Assembly: GCA_964568845.1 (NCBI GenBank)
Contig: CAZMSC010000003.1
Location: forward strand, 23,192-87,191
Length of the DNA stretch: 64,000 nucleotides
From: DTBU01 sp964568845
GTDB lineage: Archaea; Thermoproteota; CALKCG01; B24
Direction of reading: 5' to 3'
Part shown: positions 55,011 through 63,491 of the stretch, in pieces
Numbering within the stretch: the first letter of the stretch is position 1
Layout of the letters: the number at the start of each line of letters is the position of its first letter
Made by a program: the position numbers and the translations under genes
Notes under the pieces: generated by a model
What the model was told of the DNA's origin: nothing
The model's input: the letters and a program-made list of their open reading frames with translations, nothing else
Database searches by the model: none

Positions 55011-55244
55011 TTAGATGGCTACTTCCGAGCAGTCTCCTATGTTGAGCTTTAAGAATTTTCTACTGCTCTTGCCTTTCACAACTTTCGCGTATCTCCCCAC
55101 TAGGCTTTCCTCAAGTCTTTCTATTCCAATTATGGATGCTCCTTCTAAAATTACGCAGTATTCAATGGAGCTTTCGATGAATTCCAGCTCCTCAATAGTC
55201 TTGGAGTCTAAGACAATATAGGTAAACCCCGTATCGACCAGCAT
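55011..55244 (-). pseudogene. Retropepsin-like fragment
   Basis: 77 codons. IRMLVDTGFTYIVLDSKTIEEL is the aspartyl-protease (DTG) motif region as in 56076-56429. An upstream stop (frame closed about 45 bases before the ATG) removes the N-terminal strand, so it looks truncated. The C-terminal part (LVGRYAKVVKGKSSRKFL) lacks the usual family ending. Confidence 0.5.
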
Positions 55245-55323
55245 CCTAATATCTCTCGACGTTCTTCTGCCTCGTAACGTTCAAGTAAGTGAAGCCCATA
55301 CCGTATAAACGGATCGGACTACT

Positions 55324-55373
55324 GTGAACTACCGCTGTCTCACCCCACCCTCTCGGATGGGGACTTCCCGCCG
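55324..55373. mobile_element. IS200/IS605 end-like sequence (possible relic)
   Basis: GTGAACTAC at 55324-55332 followed by the hairpin CCCCA ... TGGGG (55343-55362) and ACTTCCCG resembles the right end of archaeal IS200/IS605 elements, where GTGAACTAC precedes a GC hairpin and CTTC. No transposase gene is nearby. Confidence 0.4.
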
Positions 55374-55439
55374 AAGAAGTTAAAAACACTGCTTCCCGCT
55401 TAAAGACGCTCAAGCTCCATCTCTATGGACGTACAACGA

Positions 55440-55721
55440 CTATGCGTATAAATCCAGCTCCTTCAGCAGCTCATCTACGTCTAAGACCTCGATTGCCGTC
55501 ACCTCGCCAGTTTCACAATCCCTGAATAGGAACACGGGTGTTTTTAGCTGAAGCGGTTCAACCTCCACCTCAGCCCCCTTCGGGTAGGAGAACCTCACAT
55601 GTAAAACGTTTCTAACTAGCGAAATCTCGATCACTTCCTCCGGAAGCTTCGCCCCATAGGTACTCTCCAATCCCTTTAGAAGGGACTTAACGTTTAGATC
55701 CAGTAAAGTCTTCACACCCAT
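55440..55721 (-). CDS. DUF2283-like antitoxin-type protein
   Basis: 93 residues, beta-rich; LPEEVIEISLVRNVLHVRFS and FLFRDCETGEVTAIEVLDVDE match the alternating strand/acid pattern of small DUF2283 proteins (compare 61187-61426). Seven bases downstream of a BECR-type ORF, so probably its antitoxin. Function inferred. Confidence 0.55.
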   Translation of the reverse strand: MGVKTLLDLNVKSLLKGLESTYGAKLPEEVIEISLVRNVLHVRFSYPKGAEVEVEPLQLKTPVFLFRDCETGEVTAIEVLDVDELLKELDLYA

Positions 55722-55728
55722 CTCCCCG

Positions 55729-56004
55729 CTACAAATCTTTTATATGTTTAGAGTCTATTAAATATGCTGTCCTAACTTCATTTTCAAGCACAATAATGGT
55801 TAGCCATAGACCATCTACTTTCTTCAAGAAATACTTAATACTGGTGTTATGAGCATCTAGATGTACTTCATCTGGACTGGCGAGAGCTTCTTCAAGAAGC
55901 CTCTTCAACAGATCTAACCTGTTAATTCCAAGCACTCTACTGAAATCCCTCCCATGCTTCCTGATAATGTGTCTGAGGACTTCTTCTGGGATGACGTGTT
56001 CCAC
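55729..56004 (-). CDS. BECR/RelE-fold toxin-like small protein
   Basis: 91 residues. VIPEEVLRHIIRKHGRDFSR then a beta-sheet end YFLKKVDGLWLTIIVLENEV and RTAYLID, as in phage Barnase-EndoU-ColicinE5/D-RelE like nucleases. His and Arg residues could be catalytic. GTG start. Paired with the next small gene. Confidence 0.55.
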   Translation of the reverse strand: MEHVIPEEVLRHIIRKHGRDFSRVLGINRLDLLKRLLEEALASPDEVHLDAHNTSIKYFLKKVDGLWLTIIVLENEVRTAYLIDSKHIKDL

Positions 56005-56075
56005 GGCCTGTTGCCCTATTTCTTAATGAAGAAATATCGTGCCAGCTCTTCCAGCACGAAGTGTGGGTTTGCGGG

Positions 56076-56429
56076 TCACAGCAACAATATTCTCGTTTCT
56101 TTGAGCTCGCCCGTTGTCGGGTCAACTGTTAAGCCTAAAGTTTCTAAGGTTAAGACCCCTATTAAGACGTCTCTCAATTCCTTTGAGATGAGAATGGGCG
56201 TCACACCCCTCTTCCCCCCTACCTCTAGCAATGCAAAACTCTCATCAAGGTCTGCATAGCCCTTAGCGGTCTCAACCCTCTTCTTGCCGACTATTTTAAA
56301 GCTTAATTTTTCATGGATTTCCCAGGGCACGACTGTGAACGTTGCACCTGTGTCGACCAAAGCCGCGACCTTAACATCTTGACCCGTAATGGGATTTATT
56401 AGTTTTGCGTCAACCCAAACACGACCCAT
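56076..56429 (-). CDS. Retropepsin-like aspartyl protease family protein
   Basis: 117 residues, single-domain. AALVDTGATFTVVPWEI (about 26-42) carries the DTG; GKKRVETAKGYADLDE and VLTLETLGLTVDPTTGELKE complete the family pattern. Would act as a homodimer. Substrate and role in archaea unknown; two truncated relatives occur in this window. Confidence 0.75.
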   Translation of the reverse strand: MGRVWVDAKLINPITGQDVKVAALVDTGATFTVVPWEIHEKLSFKIVGKKRVETAKGYADLDESFALLEVGGKRGVTPILISKELRDVLIGVLTLETLGLTVDPTTGELKETRILLL

Positions 56430-56464
56430 TAGAATTCCCAGTCCTAAAAGGATAGGGAGCTTAT

Positions 56465-57139
56465 TTAAACTTGACTGTGTGGGAATTGCTGGCTAAGGCG
56501 CCCCTCCTTCAGCATGAAGTCTTTATTGGCCGGTAGTCTCTCGTAAAGGTCCGTCGTTGTCAGTATGATTGTCACCTTTCTTTCCCTGTTTATTTTTGTT
56601 AGCAGATCCATTAGCAGTTGGGAGTTTTCGTCGTCTAGGCTTGAAGTTGGCTCGTCTGCCAGGATTATTTTCGGGCTGTTGGCTAATGCACGTATTATGG
56701 CTATGCGCTGCCTTTCGCCGCCGCTCAGTGTGTTGGGGAACCTTTCAGCCAAGTTTGTTAAGCCGAAGTATTTTAGGAGTTCGAGTGCCCTCCGCCTTCT
56801 CTCATGCCTGCCTATTCCAGTCAGAGCCAGAGGCAGTTCTATGTTTTCCAGGACCGTTAGGGAGGGGATCAGGTTGGAGAATTGGAATACGAAGCCTATG
56901 TAGCGCAGTCTAAGCTCCGATATCTCATCGTCTCTCAGCCCGTTAACCGCTCTCCCGAAAAGCTTGACTTCGCCTTTATCCGGCTGCTCTAGTAGGCCTA
57001 TGATTTTAAGTAGGGTTGTCTTCCCTACACCCGATTTACCCCTGATGGATATGAATTCACCCTCTCTAACCGTGAGGTTTATGTCTTTCAATACTTCGAT
57101 TGCGCCGTAGCTCTTCGAGACTTTATAGAGCTCTATCAA
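56465..57139 (-). CDS. ABC transporter ATP-binding protein, LolD/MacB type
   Basis: 224 residues. Walker A GKSGVGKTTLLK, signature LSGGERQRIAI, Walker B IILADEPTSSLDDEN. The switch region reads ILTTTDLYE where relatives have VTHD, i.e. the H-loop histidine is a threonine. Pairs with the FtsX-type permease at 58760-59992 in one operon. Confidence 0.88.
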   Translation of the reverse strand: MIELYKVSKSYGAIEVLKDINLTVREGEFISIRGKSGVGKTTLLKIIGLLEQPDKGEVKLFGRAVNGLRDDEISELRLRYIGFVFQFSNLIPSLTVLENIELPLALTGIGRHERRRRALELLKYFGLTNLAERFPNTLSGGERQRIAIIRALANSPKIILADEPTSSLDDENSQLLMDLLTKINRERKVTIILTTTDLYERLPANKDFMLKEGRLSQQFPHSQV

Positions 57140-57143
57140 CCAG

Positions 57144-58763
57144 TTACCCAGCGTAAATGTTTACTGGCTTGTTTGAGTATACGATGTTGAGTTTGTATAG
57201 TTTTTCCGTCCAGTTTTTAGGCAGATCGACGCTGTAGCCTCCGTAGAGGACGTATCCGTTCCAAAGCATTTGTCCATATATGTAGAGGAGGCGGGGTCTC
57301 TGGTCATCTTTGCCCGTCAAGTATTTGAACCCCTGGAGAACGTCAACTTTTACGTTGAAGTAGCCTTTAAGCAGATATGAAGCTTTTACGTCGCCGGCAA
57401 CTGTTTGATTCTTATTCGCGTTGGCAAGCCACAGCCCTGCTTTGTATTCTGGATAAGTGTATAGCCAGAAGTATCCCATGTAACGTTCACCCTGAGAAAC
57501 TGCGGCGTAAACGTTGTAGGAGCTCAGCGAAGCTATTGCCGTAAGGGTCAGCAAGATCAATACCGTAGCAAATCTCACAACTTTTCGACTGCGTAGTTTT
57601 CCAGCAGCTAGGTGCAACTGGTGAAGTCCAACCGCGGATAGTAGTGCCAAAGGTGGCCATAGGAAGTTTAATGTTCTACAGGCAAGTCCTAATCCGAGTG
57701 ATGAGTTTCCGAAGACAGCGTAGCCTTCAAGCCCTAAAATCGAAGCAAGCCAGAAAACCGCCTCGATTTTATGCCTGCTGTGGGCACTCTTCATTCCCCT
57801 ATATCCTAGATAAGTAAAGGGTGAGGCTAAAATGAATGGGGCGGCGTATAAAAAGTAGCGGCTTGGAAGGACTGGGGCGTCTGGCGTAATGGGTGTTTTA
57901 ACCGCAACGCTGATGGATAATAGGGAGATGGTTGAGGCGGCGAAACACATGAGGAGGCTTCGTGTCTTAGATTGGCTGGGCTTTTTGAAGGCGAGATACG
58001 CGGCTAAGGCGAAGGCGACAAGCTGGTAGGATGCCGCGGAAAGCCAGTCGCTGAGTGTCAACTGCAGTTTAAAGCCTTTTTGAGCGTAGAGAAGGTAGTA
58101 TGCGAGTGTAACAATAGCAAGGACTCCTACGAGGGGGAAGCTGAGCTTATCCGAGGAGGAGCCGTTTTTTAAATCGCTGAGTAAACGGGCTAAAGCCATG
58201 CAGAAAAGGATGGCCACCGTCACTAGCGGGGTGAAGTGGTGGGCTAAGACTAGGGCTATGCATGTTAGGGTGAAGAGGAGGATTTTCCCCATTCCACCTT
58301 TCAGACGGAGGAAGATGAGTAACAGTAGGAGGTATAGTGGGTTGCCGTAGGTTTCCTTTGTAATGCCGGCTGTAAAGATGGCGTGGGAGAAGCCTGTCGC
58401 GAAGATTAAGGATGCCATAAGAGCGGTCTCAGATCCGAAAAAACCTTCAACGAGCACGTAGAAAATGAGTATGGTAAATGCACCGATCACGGGAAAGATT
58501 GTAGCCATGGTCTCCCTCGGCTCAATACCAATCGCCTGTGAAAAGGTGACCCCGAAGAGGCTGTTGGCTGGCCAGTAATTGTTGTAGCCGTCGAAGACGC
58601 TGTCATCGCCCAGATCTACTGGTGTATGCTCGATGAGGAGCTCGGTGTTTCTGATTGGGGGCCAGCTGTCCGTGGAAAACGGCATGCCTGTAATGAGGGT
58701 TGGGTAAAGCCTTAAGATTGAGGCGACAGAGAAGACGAAAAGGATGTAGATGGCTCTCTTCAT
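57144..58763 (-). CDS. Polytopic membrane protein, GT-C glycosyltransferase-like
   Basis: 539 residues with about 12 hydrophobic segments. N-terminal loop TDSWPPIRNTELLIEHTPV has the acidic first-loop position typical of GT-C enzymes (oligosaccharyltransferase/PMT-like); HAIFTAGITKETYGNPLYLL is in the next part. Lies between ABC ATPase and permease, overlapping the permease start. May glycosylate or process surface polymers; a guess. Confidence 0.6.
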   Translation of the reverse strand: MKRAIYILFVFSVASILRLYPTLITGMPFSTDSWPPIRNTELLIEHTPVDLGDDSVFDGYNNYWPANSLFGVTFSQAIGIEPRETMATIFPVIGAFTILIFYVLVEGFFGSETALMASLIFATGFSHAIFTAGITKETYGNPLYLLLLLIFLRLKGGMGKILLFTLTCIALVLAHHFTPLVTVAILFCMALARLLSDLKNGSSSDKLSFPLVGVLAIVTLAYYLLYAQKGFKLQLTLSDWLSAASYQLVAFALAAYLAFKKPSQSKTRSLLMCFAASTISLLSISVAVKTPITPDAPVLPSRYFLYAAPFILASPFTYLGYRGMKSAHSRHKIEAVFWLASILGLEGYAVFGNSSLGLGLACRTLNFLWPPLALLSAVGLHQLHLAAGKLRSRKVVRFATVLILLTLTAIASLSSYNVYAAVSQGERYMGYFWLYTYPEYKAGLWLANANKNQTVAGDVKASYLLKGYFNVKVDVLQGFKYLTGKDDQRPRLLYIYGQMLWNGYVLYGGYSVDLPKNWTEKLYKLNIVYSNKPVNIYAG

Positions 58764-59992
58764 CGAATCTCACTTTTAATGATGCTTAGGAAGAAGAGCA
58801 GAAGAACCAGAGCGAAGTTTAGCGCTATGACGAGCGGGTCCAGCTGGATCGGCACGGTGTGTGATAGGACCTGCAGGTATCCGTGCCCTTGGATGACGGT
58901 TAAGGTTGCAGTAGCCATGGCGATTCCCGCTACTGTTGCTACTATAGACCACGGCAAAAGTTTAGCTAAAATGTCCATCCTCAAAAGCTTCTTTGATGCT
59001 CCCAACGACCTTAAAACTTCCAACTCGCCTGCGTGTTGTGCCGTGACGATTTTTGACGATTCGACTATGGTTGCGCTTGAGAGGAGGAAAACCATGACTG
59101 AGAGGACTAGCAGGGACTCTCTGGTCATGCCATACCTGTCCATATAGCTCCTCATAAAGTTGTAAGCTTCCTCAACACCTATATCTTCGATTCTGAACCT
59201 CGTTATTATTCTAGGTGTGATGCTTGGAGGTTGCGGCTCTTGGCTTGGGGTTGAGCTTGAATCTGGGCTTTGTTCAGAGGCTTCTTTGGCTATCTCCTCG
59301 AAGATCTTAGATGGAGTTGTGAGGCTTCTGTCTATTTTGAGCCTTATAAGCGTGACATGCCCGTAGTCTGTTCCCCGCAACCACTGTCCAGTGTAGAGTG
59401 GTGCGAGGATCTCGTCGTCTATGGGTGAGCGCGACATGAAAATTCCCTTGACTTGCAGCTCTATGTATTGGTTTGATAAGACGCCTAAAACGAGGATTTT
59501 TTCGTTGAGCTTTATGCGGAGTCTTTCAGCAACGTTTTTCCCCACAATTATAGAGCTCACATCATCCATCTTAATCATGCTACCCTCTACTATGGTCAGT
59601 TGATTCAGCTTTGCGAAGTCTTCCGGTATAATCCCTCTTAGGAAGATTGGTTCGCCTTTTATGATGCAGGGAGCTGTGGCTTCGGGGCTACAGGCTATAA
59701 CCCCGTTTAAGGCGCTTATTTTTTCAGCCAAGTAGGCTGGAACAAGACCTGTGAAGGGTGTGCTACTCCTCCTACTGTAGACCGCCACGACATCCTCCCC
59801 CTCGCCCAGGTAGGCGGTGAAGCCCCTGTAGAAGCCTAGAAGGCTTAGGGCGGTTAATGAAAAAAGCATGGAGGATAAAGTGATTATTAATGTAAGGGTT
59901 AAGACGCGTTGTCGCTTGAGGTATTTGAAGCTTGTAAGCCTCGTGAAATTCAGCCTGTCCCCGTGTATACTTCTTCTATATGTGCATGCCAT
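58760..59992 (-). CDS. FtsX/MacB-type ABC permease
   Basis: 410 residues. N-terminal TM after FKYLKRQRVLTLTLIITLSS, large external MacB-like domain (40-260), then three TM segments, with LEVLRSLGASKKLLRMDILA as the FtsX coupling motif. Works with the downstream ATPase, probably in lipoprotein or peptide export. Confidence 0.85.
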   Translation of the reverse strand: MACTYRRSIHGDRLNFTRLTSFKYLKRQRVLTLTLIITLSSMLFSLTALSLLGFYRGFTAYLGEGEDVVAVYSRRSSTPFTGLVPAYLAEKISALNGVIACSPEATAPCIIKGEPIFLRGIIPEDFAKLNQLTIVEGSMIKMDDVSSIIVGKNVAERLRIKLNEKILVLGVLSNQYIELQVKGIFMSRSPIDDEILAPLYTGQWLRGTDYGHVTLIRLKIDRSLTTPSKIFEEIAKEASEQSPDSSSTPSQEPQPPSITPRIITRFRIEDIGVEEAYNFMRSYMDRYGMTRESLLVLSVMVFLLSSATIVESSKIVTAQHAGELEVLRSLGASKKLLRMDILAKLLPWSIVATVAGIAMATATLTVIQGHGYLQVLSHTVPIQLDPLVIALNFALVLLLFFLSIIKSEIR

Positions 59993-60036
59993 TACATCAT
60001 TTTTCTGAATATATTGGTGGTATTCTTTTATAACTT

Positions 60037-60459
60037 TTATGGGAATGGGTTTTTAATTTCTACATCTTTAACCTTCTTTGCCAGTTCTTCGTCTATCGTG
60101 TATATTTTGTTGATTCTGAGCTCCTTGGCTAGCTCTATTAGGTAGCGGTCCTATGAGGAAATATCTAGCTCTGATGCTAAGATTATGGCTTTCGGAAGGC
60201 TTCCATAGAATGCTGGGGATTCGACGGATAGGGTTTTCAATAGAGCCTTTGCCACGTCAACACTTCTAAGTTTTAGGTATTTCGTCATGATAATGTAGGC
60301 TTCCAGATAGTTGCTCACGGGGATTAGGATGCGCTTTTTAAGCGTAAGGGCGTCGAGCAGCAGTTGGGCTGCATATTTGCGTGCAGGGTTTCTGAAGTGG
60401 GCGAGAACTATGATGCCGACGTCAACTAACGCCTCGAACCCCAATTTTGCGGAGCGCAT
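60037..60459 (-). pseudogene. vapC with an in-frame TAG
   Basis: PIN-domain frame from ATG 60459: FEALVDVGIIVLAHFRNPA, NYLEAYIIMTKYL, then a TAG at 60151-60153 in LDISS-stop-DRYLIEL, and the same frame goes on IELAKELRINKIYTIDEELA to 60037. Where the stop falls, relatives usually have tryptophan. One base change explains it. Its antitoxin gene is also interrupted. Confidence 0.65.
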
Positions 60460-60703
60460 ATTCCCTGTCAACGTATTTATCCTCCCCCTCAACCTTCACA
60501 GTATCCAATTCTAGGCTTGGAACAATTTCCTCCAGCTCGGCGAAGGCTTTGTGGATCGCTTCCATGGAGAACTTCTCTAGTATAATTCTATTCCCAACAA
60601 CCCTGCACACCATCTCAGCCTCTCCCTCTATCCCGAGGGCTTTTCTAACATCCTTCGGGAGGACCGTTCAACCCTGCTTATCCACCTTAATAGTTGCCTC
60701 CAT
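60422..60703 (-). pseudogene. AbrB-type vapB antitoxin with an in-frame TGA
   Basis: From ATG 60703: MEATIKVDKQG-stop-TVLPKDVRKALGIEGE, the AbrB swapped-hairpin motif where the family has KQGRTVLPK. CGA to TGA at 60668-60670 breaks it. The rest (residues to GVRGVS) is intact and overlaps the toxin start by 38 bases. Confidence 0.65.
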
Positions 60704-60886
60704 GTTTACCGCCATTTATTCCATAAAAAATGCCAGGTATAAACGTATCGCATCTACAACTACAAACAAGCGACGCCAACCCGTCAACCACTAAAACATG
60801 GGGTGTTCTCTGCCGAGGTTTTCCTTCCTTTCCTCATAGCAGTTTTTGTGTAGAAAATTCTTAGATTTAGAGTTGAAGCTGAAATA

Positions 60887-61009
60887 CTATTTCACGGGTT
60901 TAAAATACTCATTGAGCGTGGATGATAAGGTTAGGATTACGGCGAGGGTTAGGATATATCTTTCCCTTAAATATTTAAAGTCTCTAAGCCTCAAAGCCGA
61001 AACCGTTAC
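60887..61009 (-). pseudogene. N-terminal relic of an FtsX-type permease
   Basis: Frame reads LRLRDFKYLRERYILTLAVI then LTLSSTL, aligning with TRLTSFKYLKRQRVLTLTLI and ITLSSM of the permease at 58760-59992, then breaks at a TAG. Only the first membrane segment remains. The plus-strand frame over the same DNA is a shadow. Confidence 0.55.
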
Positions 61010-61043
61010 TCATATGCTCTTTCTCTCGGTCCGATGAAATGGA

Positions 61044-61186
61044 TTAGTGTTCTTTTCTCGTCCCAGTTTTTACTTCATAGACGATTCTCAGGCCTCCAAC
61101 TCTAATGCGGTATGTGTTTTCATATCTTCAAAGCTTAGCAACGTCAAACTTTCTTTTCAGTTGTGAGTTGCGTATGTATTTTGGTT
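61044..61186 (-). pseudogene. RelE/ParE-like toxin relic
   Basis: Frame reads KFDVAKL-stop-RYENTYRIRVGGLRIVYEVK, the C-terminal strand signature of RelE-family toxins (LK-x-YE-x-YRIRVG-x-YRIVYEV), with TGA inside and no N-terminus. Confidence 0.6.
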
Positions 61187-61426
61187 TCAGCCTATTTTAG
61201 ATAGCAGGAGTTTTACTGTGTCCTTTCGCGACTTTGCCAGCTCTATTAGAGCGTTTAGAAGCCCCTTCTTTGAGGCATCTATTATCTCCACTGAGACTAT
61301 TTTCCCCTCGCCGTCGTAGCCCAAGATAACGTCGTTATTAAGGAGCTCCTCATCTACTAAGGCGCCCTCCTTAACCTTAAACACTAGAACGTCAGCTTCC
61401 GGATCATACTTTATGATTGGATCCAT
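61187..61426 (-). CDS. DUF2283-family protein (putative antitoxin)
   Basis: 79 residues. IKYDPEADVLVFKVKEG and GYDGEGKIVSVEIIDASKK are classic for DUF2283. Overlaps the DUF4258-like gene by 16 bases, so a coupled pair, presumably a toxin-antitoxin unit. Confidence 0.8.
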   Translation of the reverse strand: MDPIIKYDPEADVLVFKVKEGALVDEELLNNDVILGYDGEGKIVSVEIIDASKKGLLNALIELAKSRKDTVKLLLSKIG

Positions 61427-61692
61427 CTTCCAGACCTCTTTCTCCTGCGGGCAACCTCATCAAGCTTACTGCTGTATATTACGGTTATAATAAATATTTC
61501 CTCTTCCCTCCTCTCGTATACTATGGCTAATCTTCGATTCATCTTTAAGGCGATCCACCTTCCGGTAGCTGAATCATAAAGGACTTCATCTGGGTTTCTA
61601 ACGACATCTCTAATCATCTCCTCCGTTATGCCCTTTCTTGAAAGCTCAGTAGCAAGCTTGTCCATCGTGTGACGACTGAATCTAATCGTCAA
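61411..61692 (-). CDS. DUF4258-like protein (putative BrnT/RelE-fold toxin)
   Basis: 93 residues. RFSRHTMDKLATELSRKGIT, MIRDVVRNPDEVLYD, and RLAIVYERREEEIFIITVI resemble DUF4258, a RelE-fold group. First gene of the pair with DUF2283. Confidence 0.7.
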   Translation of the reverse strand: MTIRFSRHTMDKLATELSRKGITEEMIRDVVRNPDEVLYDSATGRWIALKMNRRLAIVYERREEEIFIITVIYSSKLDEVARRRKRSGRWIQS

Positions 61693-61762
61693 CGTCCTCT
61701 AAGCCACTCAACCGTTCTGATAGTTTCTGAAAGCGATGCCCAGACGTGGTTTCGAAGCAGCG

Positions 61763-62905
61763 TCAGGCAGGCATTTGCAGTGGCTGCTCCACGTATCTTG
61801 TCCGCGCCGATTTTAGGGCTGGGTATATGCATCCTAGGATTGATGACACTAGCGTTAGTAGGAGTGTTTGGAGGGCTTGCTCCGCTTCTAGGAAGGGTGT
61901 TATGTCTATGTTTGGCGTGATCCATCTTAGGATTGTTGAGGCTGTCTGCGTTCCAGCTGTGCCTAAGGCTATCCCTAATACTGAGCCTGTGAGGGATGTA
62001 GCTATAGTGTAGGTTAGGACTAGGGTGAAGATGAGGCGTCTTTTTGCGCCTAGGGCTCTGAGCATGGCGAGTTCATAGCTTGACTCTACTATAAGCCTTG
62101 TAGCAGTTATGTAGGATGCTGCGGCCACAGCTGCGTAGACGGCTATGGACCAGACGTTTAGGAAGGCTATTGTTTGCATGCTCATCTGCCGCAGAAACTC
62201 AGGTAGCTGCTGGACTTGGACTAGCCTAACGTTTTCAGGTAGCAGCTGCGCGATTTGGCTGAGGGCTTCCCGGCTATCTACGCCCTGCTGTAGGACTATT
62301 TCAATGAGGGAAACCGTTCCGTTTTCTCCTGTGAGCATGTTGGCTGTTTCCATTAAAGCCAGGAGTTCGGCGTCGCTCTTCGTTTGGCTTCTGAATACGC
62401 CTACTATTTTGAGTTTAACGTGCTTTCCACCGACGACTAGTTCCAGCTCGTCTCCGAGTTTTATGTTGTATGCCCGTGCAAGAACCTCTCCCACATCCGC
62501 TTCAAACCAGCTTCTGGGAGTTGTCCCGTCTATGTAGGACCCCATCCTTTCAAGGAAGCCTCGGACATCCTCTAGACACCTGACGTTGATTGTGCGGCTA
62601 CTGGCTTTTGTTTCAAGCTCCGCCTCGAAGATTTTCTGGGGGACGGTCCACCTGACGCAGCTGAGACCTGCGAGTTTGGAGGCTAAACTTGCATCGACTC
62701 TGCTTTGCGCTATTGATGTTGAGTTTCCGCTAAGTATTAAGTAGGATCCGCCAGTATAGACTAGTTTTCCGAGCATTTCAGCCTGAAGATTGATGTAGTT
62801 GGTTATCGATTGGGCTGATGAGGTTATGGCGACCAAGAGCGCTATGGCTATAATCGACTGGGCGACCCCCCTTTTCCGGATGAAAATCTTAAGGTTTAAA
62901 GCCAA
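61763..62905 (-). CDS. FtsX/MacB-type ABC permease (second copy)
   Basis: 380 residues: TM 1 at 15-33, periplasmic-type MacB domain 40-250, then three TMs with YELAMLRALGAKRRLIFTLV. TTG start. No ATPase alongside, so it may share the ATPase at 56465-57139. C-terminal LQMPA ends soon after the last TM. Confidence 0.83.
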   Translation of the reverse strand: MALNLKIFIRKRGVAQSIIAIALLVAITSSAQSITNYINLQAEMLGKLVYTGGSYLILSGNSTSIAQSRVDASLASKLAGLSCVRWTVPQKIFEAELETKASSRTINVRCLEDVRGFLERMGSYIDGTTPRSWFEADVGEVLARAYNIKLGDELELVVGGKHVKLKIVGVFRSQTKSDAELLALMETANMLTGENGTVSLIEIVLQQGVDSREALSQIAQLLPENVRLVQVQQLPEFLRQMSMQTIAFLNVWSIAVYAAVAAASYITATRLIVESSYELAMLRALGAKRRLIFTLVLTYTIATSLTGSVLGIALGTAGTQTASTILRWITPNIDITPFLEAEQALQTLLLTLVSSILGCIYPALKSARTRYVEQPLQMPA

Positions 62906-63049
62906 CGTTCAGCGATCCACTGATATTTTTCCGGTGAGGTCTTGAGGCAGACCTCCCTGACTGCGAAATTTAGCTTTGCACGCCTATCGAAACAGTTTCA
63001 GAATAGATGGATTTAAATAGTTTTCCGAGTTTAACTTTCTCATCCCCTC

Positions 63050-63175
63050 CGCTCTGGCTACATGGTAGCCTATGGGGACTGGGAGGCTGGGGTTGAACTT
63101 CAGATGTGGCGGGGTTGGGTTTCCGCCGAAAGCCCTCAGTGAGCCAGTCGAGGGGGAAGGGTTAAGTAGAGGCAA
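63050..63175. other. GC-rich stretch with three hairpins
   Basis: Small dyads CTA-CATG-G-TAG, AGCCT ... AGGCT and GGCGG ... CCGCC follow one another in about 90 bases, GC-richer than the surroundings. It may be the end of an IS200/IS605-type element, an omega-RNA-like relic, or a structured RNA. The minus-strand frame through it has low-complexity Pro/Asn content and is not called as a gene. Confidence 0.3.
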
Positions 63176-63201
63176 CGGATCACAACTCATCTCTACTCAA
63201 C

Positions 63202-63489
63202 TCAGAACCCTACGTATAGCGTTTTTAAGCCTTCGGCCTCCGCTATGCTAGCCAGCTTCCTATCTCCTGTGACTACTGTGGAGCTATCGACTTTTCTAGC
63301 TGAAGCTATTTGGAGGGCATCTGCCACGTAGATGTGGTGTTTCAACACTAGCTCTATGGAGGTTCGAAGAACGGGTGGACTTACACTGACAGCTACAAGC
63401 CTGTGTAATCTCGAGAGAGCCATGGACTCTCTCAGCATATCTCTCACCACTCTCTTAGCGTCTAGCCCTATTATTCAAGTAGTATATTT
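63202..63489 (-). pseudogene. Truncated PIN-domain toxin (vapC)
   Basis: Only the C-terminal two thirds are open: LRTSIELVLKHHIYVADALQ and VVTGDRKLASIAEAEGL carry the last PIN acidic residues. The N-terminus with the first aspartate is replaced by IYYLNNRARR then a stop in another frame. Decayed partner of the next gene. Confidence 0.6.
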
Positions 63490-63491
63490 CC

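Noticed and set aside
60846..61037. 63-codon plus ORF
   Set aside because: The opposite strand encodes a clear permease relic, so this frame is a shadow.
62907..63000. Short frame ending SPEKYQWIAERWL ahead of the second permease
   Set aside because: About 31 codons, closed upstream by a stop, no known relative.
62984..63190. 68-codon minus ORF rich in Pro/Asn
   Set aside because: Covers the hairpin-rich GC island; low-complexity product, no start signal. Treated as non-coding.
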